Assembly (NCBI RefSeq): GCF_022213955.1 | Contig: NZ_JAKNTW010000005.1 | Coordinates: 248,001-312,000, forward strand | DNA: 64,000 nucleotides | From: Dolomitihabitans soli | Lineage (GTDB): Bacteria > Actinomycetota > Actinomycetes > Streptosporangiales > Streptosporangiaceae | Reading direction: 5' to 3' | Shown here: positions 26,722-34,175 of the stretch, piece by piece | How positions within the stretch are numbered: the stretch's first letter is position 1 | Layout: each line of letters starts with the position of its first letter | Position numbers and translations under genes: made by a program | Notes under the pieces: model-generated | Seen by the model: only the letters and a program-made list of their open reading frames with translations | Databases searched by the model: none | Told to the model about the DNA's origin: nothing

Positions 26722-27972
26722 ATGAGTCTCGCCCACGTGGATCCGGAGATCGCCGAGCTCATCAAGGCGGAGGAGCGGCGTCAGGCCGACACCGTCAAGT
26801 TGATCCCGTCGGAGAACTACGTCTCCAGGGCCGTCCTGGAGGCGACGGGCACCGTCCTGACGAACAAGTACTCAGAGGGCTACGCAGGCAAGCGTTACTA
26901 CGAGGGCCAGCAGGTCATCGACCAGATCGAGAGCATCGCGATCGACCGGGCGAAGTCGCTGTTCGGCGTGAACCACGCCAACGTGCAGCCGTACTCGGGC
27001 TCGCCCGCCAACCTCGCGATCTACCTCGCCTTCCTGCAGCCGGGCGACACGGTCATGGGGATGGGCCTGCCGTTCGGCGGCCACCTGACGCACGGCTGGT
27101 CGGTCTCGGCCACCGGCAAGTGGTTCACCCCGGTCCGGTACGGCGTGCGCGAGGACACCGGCCGCATCGACATGGACGAGGTGCGCGCCCTCGCCCTGGA
27201 GCACCGGCCCAAGCTGATCTTCTGCGGCGGCACCGCGATCCCGCGCGAGATCGACTTCCCGGCCTTCGCCTCGATCGCCAGGGAGGTCGGCGCGGTGCTC
27301 GCGGCCGACATCGCGCACATCGCGGGCCTGATCGCGGGCGGCGCCCACCCGTCGCCCGTGGGGCACGCCGACGTCATCTCCACCACCACGCACAAGACGC
27401 TGCGGGGCCCCCGCGGCGCCATGCTGATGGCCACCTCCGACGAGCACGCCACCGCGCTCAACAAGGCGGTCTTCCCCGGCCTCCAGGGCGGCCCGCACAA
27501 CCACACCACCGCGGCCATCGCGGTGGCGCTCAAGGAGGCCTCCACACCTGAGTTCTCGGTCTACGCCCACCAGGTGGTCGCCAACTCCCGGGCGCTGGCC
27601 GAGGAGCTGCTGGCCCGCGGGTTCGACCTGGTCTCCGGCGGCACCGACAACCATCTGATCCTGATCGACCTGACCTCCAAGGGCGTCGCCGGCAAGCCCG
27701 CCGCCAAGGCCCTTGACCGTGCCGGTCTGGAGACGAACTACAACACGGTCCCGTTCGACCCGCGCAAGCCGTTCGACCCCTCGGGCATCCGCATCGGCAC
27801 CCCGTCGGTGACCTCGCGCGGCATGGGCGAGGCCGAGATGCGGCAGATCGGCGCCTGGATGGACGAGGTCGTCACCGCCGTGGCGAAGGACGACGCGGAA
27901 GACGTCATCGCCCGCGTGCACGGCGAGCTCAGCGAGCTGACCGCCAGGTTCCCCGCCCCGGGCCTGGCCTGA
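26722..27972 (+). CDS. glyA: serine hydroxymethyltransferase
   Basis: The 416-residue PLP enzyme interconverts serine and glycine and charges tetrahydrofolate with one-carbon units. The PLP-binding lysine is Lys225 in TTTHKTLRGPRG, and other family marks are SENYVSRAV, YYEGQQVIDQIE and the C-terminal RIGTPSVTSRGMGEAEM. AAGGAGGAGCG gives a strong ribosome site. The gene is controlled by a ZTP riboswitch. Its last codons and stop are repeated in tandem just downstream. Confidence 0.98.
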   Translation: MSLAHVDPEIAELIKAEERRQADTVKLIPSENYVSRAVLEATGTVLTNKYSEGYAGKRYYEGQQVIDQIESIAIDRAKSLFGVNHANVQPYSGSPANLAIYLAFLQPGDTVMGMGLPFGGHLTHGWSVSATGKWFTPVRYGVREDTGRIDMDEVRALALEHRPKLIFCGGTAIPREIDFPAFASIAREVGAVLAADIAHIAGLIAGGAHPSPVGHADVISTTTHKTLRGPRGAMLMATSDEHATALNKAVFPGLQGGPHNHTTAAIAVALKEASTPEFSVYAHQVVANSRALAEELLARGFDLVSGGTDNHLILIDLTSKGVAGKPAAKALDRAGLETNYNTVPFDPRKPFDPSGIRIGTPSVTSRGMGEAEMRQIGAWMDEVVTAVAKDDAEDVIARVHGELSELTARFPAPGLA

Positions 27973-28032
27973 CGAAGGACGGCGCCCGAGGTTTCCCGCC
28001 CCGGGCCCGGCCTGACGAAACGACGGCGCCCG
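27946..28032 (+). repeat. tandem copy of the glyA 3' end
   Basis: The 43 bases at 27946-27988, which include the last glyA codons and its stop, are followed directly by a 44-base near-copy (27989-28032) that includes a second in-phase-looking TGA. The copies differ by about four changes. The end of the second copy forms the left arm of the terminator hairpin. Confidence 0.9.
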
Positions 28033-28071
28033 CCGCGCGAAGGAAGTCCTTCGCGTGGCGGGCGCCGTCGT
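28020..28071. terminator. very long hairpin between glyA and the CHRD gene
   Basis: A 15-bp GC-rich stem, one G-U pair and a further 8-9 bp make a nearly unbroken stem of about 24 bp with a 2-4 nt loop. It lies between convergent genes and should stop transcription from both sides. Confidence 0.85.
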
Positions 28072-28082
28072 CTGCCGGCGGG

Positions 28083-29003
28083 TCACCAGCCGCCGTGGGC
28101 GCCCCGGAGCTGGCCGCGCACCGCGCCGCCGGGGAACTCTCCGGTGTGCAGGTTGCTGTACCAGTTCTTCGGGTTGGCCTTGATCCCCTTGCCGATGGCA
28201 CGCTTCACCGGCGCGACGCCGGCGACGCCGCTGATCGACTTGGGCAGGCCGTTCGCGTCGGCGAAGAAGTCGACCACGACAGGGCCGTTCTTGCCCTTCT
28301 TGCCCCGGTGGATGTGCCCGTTGGTGGGCGCTCCGATCCTGTCCCAGATGGTCGCGTAGTAGAGCTTGCCGCCGCTGACCCGGAAGAGCCACTCGGCCCG
28401 GCCGTCGCGGTCGCCGACCTTCTGCCCGGGAGCCGGCACCTCCTGCCTGCCGTTCGCGTCGGATTTGATCGACGCCTTCACCCCGGCGGCCAGCACCGAG
28501 GAGAGGTGCACGGGACGGATCCGGTGCAGCTGGGCGCGTACGGCGCCGCCGGGGAACTCGCCGGTGTGCAGGTTGGCGTACCAGTTCTTCGGGTTCTTCC
28601 TGATGCCGGCCAGCAGCCCGGAGTCGCCGACCTTGACGGTGCCGGTCACGGCGCGGAGCCCGCCCGGCAGGGCCTCACCGAAGAAGCCGATCTTGACGTC
28701 GCCGTTCCTGCCCGCCTTGCCCTGGTGGATGTGGAACGCGGTGGGGGCGGCGACGCCGTCCCACCTGATGGCGTAGGACATCTTGTTCCCGTGGATGCGG
28801 AACACGCCGACGGCCTCGCCGTTCCGGTCGCCGACCGCCGGGCCGCCATCGGTCGGGACCTCGTTCTCGCCGAGGAGCGTCGCGGCGAAGTAGACGTCGG
28901 CGGCTGTCGTCGTGTCGGCGTGGGCGGTGGCCGGGCCCAGGGAGGCCGCGATCAGACCGGCGGCGACGGCCACGCCGGGGACGGTGAGGATGCGCTTGGA
29001 CAT
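28083..29003 (-). CDS. secreted protein with two CHRD domains
   Basis: The 306-residue protein has a signal peptide (basic start, hydrophobic core VAVAAGLIAASLG, cleavage near AHA-D at about residue 30). Two CHRD (chordin-like) domains follow, each ending with NWYxNLHTGEFPGGAVRxQL. Other repeated marks are HIHQGKAGRNGD and HIHRGKKGKNGP. CHRD domains in bacteria are extracellular folds of unclear function. The ATG at 29003 has GAGAGG seven bases upstream. Its promoter matches that of the neighbouring ECF sigma gene exactly in both hexamers, so it is a likely target of that sigma factor. Confidence 0.9.
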   Translation of the reverse strand: MSKRILTVPGVAVAAGLIAASLGPATAHADTTTAADVYFAATLLGENEVPTDGGPAVGDRNGEAVGVFRIHGNKMSYAIRWDGVAAPTAFHIHQGKAGRNGDVKIGFFGEALPGGLRAVTGTVKVGDSGLLAGIRKNPKNWYANLHTGEFPGGAVRAQLHRIRPVHLSSVLAAGVKASIKSDANGRQEVPAPGQKVGDRDGRAEWLFRVSGGKLYYATIWDRIGAPTNGHIHRGKKGKNGPVVVDFFADANGLPKSISGVAGVAPVKRAIGKGIKANPKNWYSNLHTGEFPGGAVRGQLRGAHGGW

Positions 29004-29049
29004 GATCAAACCTCTCGGTGACTGGCTGGGTGGTGCGTTGCCATCACGT

Positions 29050-29078
29050 TGTACGAAGCGCCGTGCGTGCCAGGTTCA
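29050..29078 (-). promoter_or_regulatory. ECF-type promoter of the CHRD gene
   Basis: On the minus strand TGAACC (29073-29078) and CGTACA (29050-29055) are separated by 17 bp, with the start codon about 45 bp downstream. The same two hexamers with the same spacing occur upstream of the ECF sigma gene at 30597-30625. Confidence 0.75.
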
Positions 29079-29123
29079 ACCCCTGAATACGTAAAAATGC
29101 ATACTCGTTTATGGCCGTGAAAA

Positions 29124-29148
29124 AGCCCTTCCGGCGAACGGAAGGGCT
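29124..29148 (-). terminator. intrinsic terminator after the anti-sigma gene
   Basis: A perfect 10-bp stem (AGCCCTTCCG with CGGAAGGGCT) and 5-nt loop are followed on the minus strand by TTTTT. This is a textbook Rho-independent terminator, 13 bp past the anti-sigma stop. Confidence 0.9.
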
Positions 29149-29161
29149 AATGTTCAAAGTT

Positions 29162-29893
29162 TCAGAGATCGATGGTCAGCAGAGTCGAGCCGGTCGTCGT
29201 CGTCACTTCGAAGCGGTCGATCTCGCCCGGCCGGAGCGCACTCCCACCGTGCACGTAAAGGGCGCCGGGGGAGCCGGTGGTCCCGTATCCCTCGTCGGGC
29301 ACCGCCCATCCGGTGACGACCCGCCTGTCTCCGGACCGCGACACGGCGATCAGCTCGCACTCAAGGGGGCCCCTGATCCCCTTGAGTTCGAGCGCGGCAT
29401 GGGTGCCCCAGGCCTTGGCCTCCAGCACGACGCCGCCGCTGACCCCTGGAGCGCCCTGTCCGGCGATCGGCTCGCCCTGGAGGTAGAACTCCTCGGCGGG
29501 GCCGTGCGCGGAGTGCCCGGCGGGCGGGGCCGTGCCGCCACCGGCCATCGTGGCGCCCACCGCGACGCCGCCCGCCGCCAAGGCGGCCGCGGCGGCGATC
29601 CCGATCACGAAGGTCCCTCTCCGCGCCCTCCGGTCGGCCGCCTTCCGCCGGCGCAGCAGATCCAGCAAGGCGGCCGGCGGCTCCGGTGGTTCCGGTGGTT
29701 CCGGCGGTCTGCCCCGGTCGTCGTCGAGGGGCTCGACGCCGGCGAACACGCTCGCCATCCCGGACAGTTCGGCCAGCTCCGCCGTACAGGAGGGGCAGCC
29801 GGGCAGGTGCGCGGCGAAGGCGCGGCGGTCGGGCTCCTCCAGCAGTCCCAGGGCGTAGGCGGCGACGTCGGTGTGCTCGATCGCGGGGTTCAC
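29162..29893 (-). CDS. zinc-binding (ZAS) anti-sigma factor
   Basis: The 243-residue membrane protein begins with an anti-sigma domain holding the HxxxCxxC motif (His29, Cys33, Cys36). It has a proline-rich linker with PPEPPEPPEPP, one membrane helix (about residues 93-115, VIGIAAAAALAAGGVAVGA) and an extracytoplasmic domain of about 125 residues resembling the anti-sigma-K C-terminal domain. It should hold the co-transcribed ECF sigma factor inactive until an external signal or oxidation releases it. The GTG start overlaps the sigma stop by 4 bp. Confidence 0.92.
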   Translation of the reverse strand: MNPAIEHTDVAAYALGLLEEPDRRAFAAHLPGCPSCTAELAELSGMASVFAGVEPLDDDRGRPPEPPEPPEPPAALLDLLRRRKAADRRARRGTFVIGIAAAAALAAGGVAVGATMAGGGTAPPAGHSAHGPAEEFYLQGEPIAGQGAPGVSGGVVLEAKAWGTHAALELKGIRGPLECELIAVSRSGDRRVVTGWAVPDEGYGTTGSPGALYVHGGSALRPGEIDRFEVTTTTGSTLLTIDL

Positions 29894-30465
29894 GCCGTCA
29901 CCCCTCTCTCCTCCATGGCCAGGCGCGCGGCGCGGATGGCGTAGTAGACGCGGGACTTCACCGTGCCCACGGGGATGCCGAGCGCCGCGGCGGCCTCGTT
30001 CACCGAGCGGTCGCGCAGGATCGTCTCGTTCAGGATCTGGCGGTGGGCGGGGGACAGCGAACTGAGCGCGTCCGCGACCACCACCTGACGCAGGAGATGG
30101 TCCGTCTCGTCGGGCATCGGCACGCTCTCCAGCGGTTCCTCACCCGTTTCCAGGGGCCGCGCGTCCTTGCGACGACGGTCGTCGATCACGATACGCCGGG
30201 CGACGGTGGCCAGCCAGGGCATCAGGGAGGAAGCCTCGGAGTCGAGCCGTCCGGCGGTGCGCCAGGCCCGGAGCATCGTCTCCTGCACGACGTCCTCCGC
30301 CCACTGCCGGTCGCCCGACGTGAGACGCATGACGAACGAGAGCAGCGGCCGGTGGTACTCCCGGTACAGCTCCGCCACGACGCGCTCGTCGTCGGGCGCC
30401 TCGACCGGGCGCAGCCGGCGCAGCCAGCCGCGCTCCCCGTCGGCCCGGGTGGGGGTCTTCGCCAT
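29890..30465 (-). CDS. ECF-type RNA polymerase sigma factor
   Basis: The 191-residue sigma factor has region 2 (ELYREYHRPLLSFVMRLT, then WAEDVVQETMLRAWR) and region 4 (LSPAHRQILNETILRDRS, then LGIPVGTVKSRVYYAIRAAR). The ATG at 30465 is preferred because CGGAG lies eight bases upstream and the product is of normal length. An in-frame ATG at 30555 with its own AAGGG site would add 30 residues, including a four-fold LRQG-type repeat encoded by rare codons. Its own promoter matches that of the CHRD gene, so it is probably autoregulated. The TGAACC/CGT pattern resembles what I recall for mycobacterial SigL. Confidence 0.93.
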   Translation of the reverse strand: MAKTPTRADGERGWLRRLRPVEAPDDERVVAELYREYHRPLLSFVMRLTSGDRQWAEDVVQETMLRAWRTAGRLDSEASSLMPWLATVARRIVIDDRRRKDARPLETGEEPLESVPMPDETDHLLRQVVVADALSSLSPAHRQILNETILRDRSVNEAAAALGIPVGTVKSRVYYAIRAARLAMEERGVTA

Positions 30466-30504
30466 CGGGTCGGCTCCGGGGAGATCGGCGGGCGGTGAGC
30501 ACGT

Positions 30505-30552
30505 GCCTTGTCGCAACTCCTGTCGCAACCCTTGTGGCAACCCTTGTCGCAA
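30505..30552 (-). repeat. four tandem 12-bp repeats in the sigma-factor leader
   Basis: Read on the minus strand the unit is TTGCGACAAGGG, repeated four times with one to three changes. It lies between the promoter and the preferred start codon. Each unit contains an AAGG-like ribosome site followed by TTG of the next unit, in frame with the sigma gene. Confidence 0.85.
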
Positions 30553-30596
30553 CATCGCCTGACCCTTCGGTAAGTGCGAAAAGTCCGCTGTCATGC

Positions 30597-30625
30597 TGTA
30601 CGGCGCGCACCGGGTGGATGGTTCA
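30597..30625 (-). promoter_or_regulatory. ECF-type promoter of the sigma/anti-sigma operon
   Basis: On the minus strand TGAACC (30620-30625) and CGTACA (30597-30602) are separated by 17 bp. The predicted start point is near 30590, giving a leader of about 125 nt to the preferred sigma start codon. Confidence 0.75.
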
Positions 30626-30731
30626 CCGGCGACCGGAAATCGTTCCTGAGGGCGGTCCCCGCGTTCGACCGATACACGCCGCAGAAATGAAGATGAAGGG
30701 CTGCGAGCCGTGGTGCTAGAGTTGCCACGAT

Positions 30732-30755
30732 GGGTCGCCGTGATCGAGGCGACCC
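30732..30755. promoter_or_regulatory. 24-bp palindrome upstream of rsgA
   Basis: GGGTCGCC at 30732-30739 is the exact reverse complement of 30748-30755, with 8 nt between. It is either an operator or an RNA hairpin in the rsgA leader; the sequence does not decide. Confidence 0.5.
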
Positions 30756-30779
30756 CCGGCATCCGAGGAGGTGGGGTTC

Positions 30780-30839
30780 ATGCGGGTCTTTCTGACGCGC
30801 CTGTCAGCCACCAGTCCCCGGGTGTCCGCATTTATGTAG
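30780..30839 (+). CDS. possible 19-residue upstream ORF before rsgA
   Basis: An ATG preceded by AGGAGG at 8 nt opens a 19-codon frame (MRVFLTRLSATSPRVSAFM) ending in TAG, 31 bp before rsgA. The ribosome site is among the strongest in the region, which is the only support. It could be a leader peptide for rsgA or chance. Confidence 0.3.
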   Translation: MRVFLTRLSATSPRVSAFM

Positions 30840-30870
30840 GGATGCCCGGTTTTCGAAGGGTTTCCTGATC

Positions 30871-31989
30871 ATGTCTTCGCCAGTTAGCACTGGTTCTTTC
30901 GATCTTTCCTTGCTCGGCTGGGACGAGTCGCTCGCCGCCGGGCTTCCAGAGCACACCACGCCTGCCAGGGTCGCCCGCGTCGACCGGGGCGCCGCCGAGG
31001 TCATCGCCGCGGACGGGCCCCACCACGTCCAGTACAACGCACGGGTACGGCGGGCCGCCGCCGAGGATCCCGTGGCGCTGCCCTGCGTGGGCGACTGGGC
31101 GGCGCTGCGGCTGCTGCCCGAAGGCCGCCTCGAACTGGACGGCGTGCTGCCCCGCCGTACCGCGTTCGTCCGTGGCGGTGTGAGCCGCGACTCGCGGGGC
31201 GGGCTGTCGGGCGACGGCCAGGGCCAGGTGCTCGCGGCCAATGTGGACGTCGTCTTCGTCGCCGAGCCGTCCATGCACTCCACCGATTTCGCCGACCTGG
31301 GGCGGATCGAGCGGCTCGTCGCGCTGGCCTGGGAGAGCGGCGGCACGCCCGTGGTGCTGGTCACCAAGGCCGACCTGTTCGACCAGGGGCTGAGCGAGCT
31401 CTTGGCCGACGTCGCCGCCGCCGTGCCCGGGGTGGACGTCCACGCCGTCGCCGCGGAGCGGGGCGACGGCGTGGCGGTCGCCCGCGGCTACCTGTCAGGG
31501 GCCAGGACCGCCGTCGTCCTCGGGCCGTCGGGAGCGGGCAAGTCGACGCTGGTCAACGCGATGGCCGGCGGCGAGCTCATGGAGACGCAGCAGGTCAGGG
31601 CGGGTGACGGCCGGGGAAGGCACACCACGGTGCACCGTGAGCTGATCGTGCTGCCCGGCGGCGGCCTGATCATCGACACGCCGGGCATCCGGCGCGTCGG
31701 GCTCTACGACATCAGCGACGGCGTCGACCTGGTCTTCTCCGACATCGAGGCGCTCGCGGAGCAGTGCCGCTTCGCCGACTGCGGGCACGGGGGAGAACCG
31801 GGGTGCGCGGTCATGGCCGCGGTGGAGACGGGCGACCTGCCGGAACGCCGGCTCGCGAGCTGGTACAAGCTCCAGCGCGAGGCGGCCTGGATGGCGTCCA
31901 GGGCGGACGCGCGGCTGCGTCAGGAGCAGACCCGCAAATGGAAGATCATCCACAAGGAGATGCGCCGTACCGGTCGTAATCGCACTTGA
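30871..31989 (+). CDS. rsgA: ribosome-assembly GTPase RsgA
   Basis: The 372-residue protein is a circularly permuted GTPase that checks late maturation of the 30S subunit. An N-terminal OB-fold (about 30-120) is followed by G4 TKAD (165-168), G1 GPSGAGKST (218-226), G3 DTPG (269-272) and a C-terminal zinc finger with Cys299, Cys304, His306 and Cys312. The order G4-G1-G3 is diagnostic. The position next to the sigma operon appears unrelated in function. Confidence 0.95.
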   Translation: MSSPVSTGSFDLSLLGWDESLAAGLPEHTTPARVARVDRGAAEVIAADGPHHVQYNARVRRAAAEDPVALPCVGDWAALRLLPEGRLELDGVLPRRTAFVRGGVSRDSRGGLSGDGQGQVLAANVDVVFVAEPSMHSTDFADLGRIERLVALAWESGGTPVVLVTKADLFDQGLSELLADVAAAVPGVDVHAVAAERGDGVAVARGYLSGARTAVVLGPSGAGKSTLVNAMAGGELMETQQVRAGDGRGRHTTVHRELIVLPGGGLIIDTPGIRRVGLYDISDGVDLVFSDIEALAEQCRFADCGHGGEPGCAVMAAVETGDLPERRLASWYKLQREAAWMASRADARLRQEQTRKWKIIHKEMRRTGRNRT

Positions 31990-32061
31990 CGATCTCTGCG
32001 CCGGGCCTGTCCCTTCCCGGGGGCGGGTCCGGCGGCGGGAAACGGGGGTAGGCCGGGGAGA

Positions 32062-32709
32062 GTGAGCGGTGCTCGTGTGACGTTGCCCTTCGCCGATCGG
32101 GAGGCGGCGGGGGAACTGCTCGCGGCCCGGGTGAAGGGGATCGTGGATCCGATCGTGCTGGCCCTGCCCCGTGGCGGGGTGCCGGTGGCGGCGCCGCTCG
32201 CGGCACGGCTGCGGGGCACGCTGGACGTGCTGGTCACCAGGAAGATCGGCTATCCGCCGCAGCCGGAGCTGGGAGTGGGGGCGATCGCCGAGGGCGGGGA
32301 ACCGGTGTTCGACGACGACCTGCTGCTGCGGCTGGGACTCACCCGGGCCGATCTGGCGAGGGTCGTCGAGGCGGAACGGGCCGAGCTGCGCCGTCGCGTG
32401 GAGGTGTATCGGGGGAGCCGGCCGCTGCCGGAGCTGACCGGGCGGGACGTGGTCGTCGTGGACGACGGGCTGGCCACGGGGGTCACCGCCCGCGCGGCCC
32501 TGCGCACGGTGCGCCGTGCCGATCCGCTGAGGCTGGTGCTCGCCGTGCCGGTCGCGTCGGCGGAGACGGCGGCGGCGATGTCGGCCGAGGCCGACCAGGT
32601 CGTGGTGCTGGCCACGCCGCCGCGGTTCCACTCGGTGGGGCAGTGGTACGCCCGCTTCGGACAACTGTCCGATGATGACGTGCTCGGCATTCTCGGCACA
32701 CCGGAATGA
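32062..32709 (+). CDS. phosphoribosyltransferase-family protein
   Basis: The 215-residue protein has the type I phosphoribosyltransferase fold with the PRPP loop VVVVDDGLATG near residues 130-140 and a conserved ALPRGGVPVA stretch near the N-terminus. Proteins of this subtype (often annotated as predicted phosphoribosyltransferases) are encoded near stress genes in actinomycetes and their base substrate is unknown. The gene follows rsgA by 72 bp in the same direction. A terminator hairpin follows it. Confidence 0.85.
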   Translation: MSGARVTLPFADREAAGELLAARVKGIVDPIVLALPRGGVPVAAPLAARLRGTLDVLVTRKIGYPPQPELGVGAIAEGGEPVFDDDLLLRLGLTRADLARVVEAERAELRRRVEVYRGSRPLPELTGRDVVVVDDGLATGVTARAALRTVRRADPLRLVLAVPVASAETAAAMSAEADQVVVLATPPRFHSVGQWYARFGQLSDDDVLGILGTPE

Positions 32710-32745
32710 GCCCGGACGGGCCGGAATGACGTTGGACATGCACAT

Positions 32746-32770
32746 CCCCCGGGCGGATCAGGCCCGGGGG
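32746..32770. terminator. hairpin between convergent genes
   Basis: A perfect 9-bp stem (CCCCCGGGC at 32746-32754 with 32762-32770) and a 7-nt loop lie between the phosphoribosyltransferase gene and whiB and could end both transcripts. Confidence 0.7.
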
Positions 32771-32797
32771 AGCGTGGAAGCCGGGTGTGAAGGGGGG

Positions 32798-33109
32798 TCA
32801 GGCGGCGCTGATGCCGGCGCTGGCAGCACGGCGCATGCGACGGCGACGCTCGGAGGCGCGCTCGTCCTCGTTCAGTCCGCCCCAGGTGCCGTACTTCTCC
32901 GGCCGGGACAGCGCGTAGTCGAGGCATTCCGCCCTGACGGGGCACTGTGCGCAGATGGCCTTGGCCTTGCGCTCCCGGATGTCCCGCTCAGGCTGACGCT
33001 CACCGTCAGGGCCAAAGAAGAGTACGAGGTCCTCACCCCGGCACGCGGCATCATCCTGCCAGCCCCAGCTGGGCCGCGGGCGGGCGATCTGCCGACGTAC
33101 CTGAGACAT
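32798..33109 (-). CDS. WhiB-family iron-sulfur transcriptional regulator
   Basis: The 103-residue protein has the four cluster-binding cysteines Cys23, Cys53, Cys56 and Cys62 (CxxCxxxxxC). It also has the G-T-W-G-G turn at residues 74-78 and a basic C-terminal DNA-contact region (ERRRRMRRA). WhiB proteins bind the main sigma factor and sense redox state or NO through a [4Fe-4S] cluster. I cannot assign it firmly to WhiB1-7. The ATG at 33109 has AGGTGG eight bases upstream. The promoter resembles the SigR/SigH consensus. Confidence 0.93.
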   Translation of the reverse strand: MSQVRRQIARPRPSWGWQDDAACRGEDLVLFFGPDGERQPERDIRERKAKAICAQCPVRAECLDYALSRPEKYGTWGGLNEDERASERRRRMRRAASAGISAA

Positions 33110-33155
33110 GAGACAACCACCTTTAGTGAGAGGTATTTCGTGTTTCTGCCGCATT

Positions 33156-33172
33156 GGACGCTTGTGGCGTCC
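33156..33172. promoter_or_regulatory. inverted repeat in the whiB leader
   Basis: GGACGC and GCGTCC flank TTGTG, giving a perfect 6-bp hairpin in the predicted 5' leader of the WhiB gene. Confidence 0.4.
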
Positions 33173-33180
33173 CTGGTTGC

Positions 33181-33207
33181 AACGTGCGAAATAGCCGTGA
33201 TGTTCCC
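33181..33207 (-). promoter_or_regulatory. SigR/SigH-like promoter of whiB
   Basis: On the minus strand GGGAACA (33201-33207) is followed after 16 bp by CGTT (33181-33184). This fits the published consensus for the thiol-stress sigma factors SigH of mycobacteria and SigR of Streptomyces (GGGAAYA-N16/17-CGTT). Confidence 0.6.
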
Positions 33208-33212
33208 ACTCG

Positions 33213-34154
33213 TCAGGTCAGGGCGGGCGTGGCATAGCGGACAGGCGTTAGCCTGTCCAGCGACACCAGCCGGTAGGTCGCGATCGATTCGGCGCAAGCC
33301 GTACCGCATGGCGAAGGGAACGCCATGGGCTCGACCACAACCCGGAACCGGACGTCTCCGCAGCGCATGACCGCTTCGGTGACGTCACCGTCCGACCTTG
33401 AGGATTCCACGGCCACTCCGCCGACCGAGAGCTCATCCGTGTGTTGACGCACGAAATGCTCAGCGGCCTGCAGTGGCTCAGGGATACCCGCGCGTCCCCG
33501 GAAACGGTCAAGAACGATCTCACCGTGCCGGTACGCGTTAGCCGCCACGAGCGCGGCGGCCTGAGACATGCTGCCGTAGTAAAGCCCGTGTGGCAAGCAC
33601 ACCAGGTTGGCGGCGTAACGATCGCCGCCAACGTGTGATGTTTCCCACACCCTCCCCGGGTGATTTTCACCGAGAAGGCGTGCGAGAGGTAGTCCAATGC
33701 GGGCGCAGCACACATTGCGCCTGGCGTGCGTGCAGACCAGAAATACCGCCTCGCTCACCAGTATGCAGGACCTGGGGACCACTCCGTCCACCAGCGCTTC
33801 CAGGTCAAGATCGTCTGGATCAGCGAAAACGCCCTCTGCCAGCCACGGAGTCTCGGTGGCGGTGTAGGCCAGTAGCACACGGAGGTCCTGCCCCGCCGGG
33901 CGGGTGCGATTTCTGGGGCGATCACCGGGGCGGCGGATGAGTTGCGGCCGGATGCCCAGGGCGGTGGCTCTTTCGATCAGTGAAAGAGTCTTGCCGGGAA
34001 GGTCGCAGTCCGGTAGATAGGCGGCCCAGGGGCCCTCGTGCTCCACGAGCAGCCATGTCCTGGCTCCGACCGTGGCGCTGGCCAGCACGGGCACTTCGCC
34101 GGTGTGGCACCCGGCCGGATGCGTGCAGCCCTTCGGCGGCTTTCCCCCCGACAA
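33213..34154 (-). CDS. sucrase/ferredoxin-like (thioredoxin-fold [2Fe-2S]) protein
   Basis: The 313-residue protein belongs to the Suc_Fer-like family. The hallmark CTHARRNVCC (Cys141, His143, Cys149-Cys150) and WETSHVGGDRYAANLVCLPHG are both present, with His174 and His189 as further candidate ligands. Related proteins bind a [2Fe-2S] cluster in a thioredoxin fold. The TTG start at 34154 has GGAGGGG five bases before it. An IdeR/DtxR-type iron box lies 22 bp upstream, so it should be induced by iron limitation, which hints at a role in iron or siderophore handling. That role is inference. Confidence 0.88.
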   Translation of the reverse strand: MSGGKPPKGCTHPAGCHTGEVPVLASATVGARTWLLVEHEGPWAAYLPDCDLPGKTLSLIERATALGIRPQLIRRPGDRPRNRTRPAGQDLRVLLAYTATETPWLAEGVFADPDDLDLEALVDGVVPRSCILVSEAVFLVCTHARRNVCCARIGLPLARLLGENHPGRVWETSHVGGDRYAANLVCLPHGLYYGSMSQAAALVAANAYRHGEIVLDRFRGRAGIPEPLQAAEHFVRQHTDELSVGGVAVESSRSDGDVTEAVMRCGDVRFRVVVEPMAFPSPCGTACAESIATYRLVSLDRLTPVRYATPALT

Positions 34155-34175
34155 CCCGACCCCTCCTCCATGTAC

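Larger units (their letters stand above)
30466..30870. other. 405-bp divergent regulatory region between the sigma gene and rsgA
   Basis: The left part holds the sigma-factor leader with 12-bp repeats and the ECF promoter. The right part holds a 24-bp near-perfect palindrome (30732-30755; 8-bp arms GGGTCGCC/GGCGACCC) and a possible 19-residue upstream frame. No full-length gene is visible. Confidence 0.7.
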
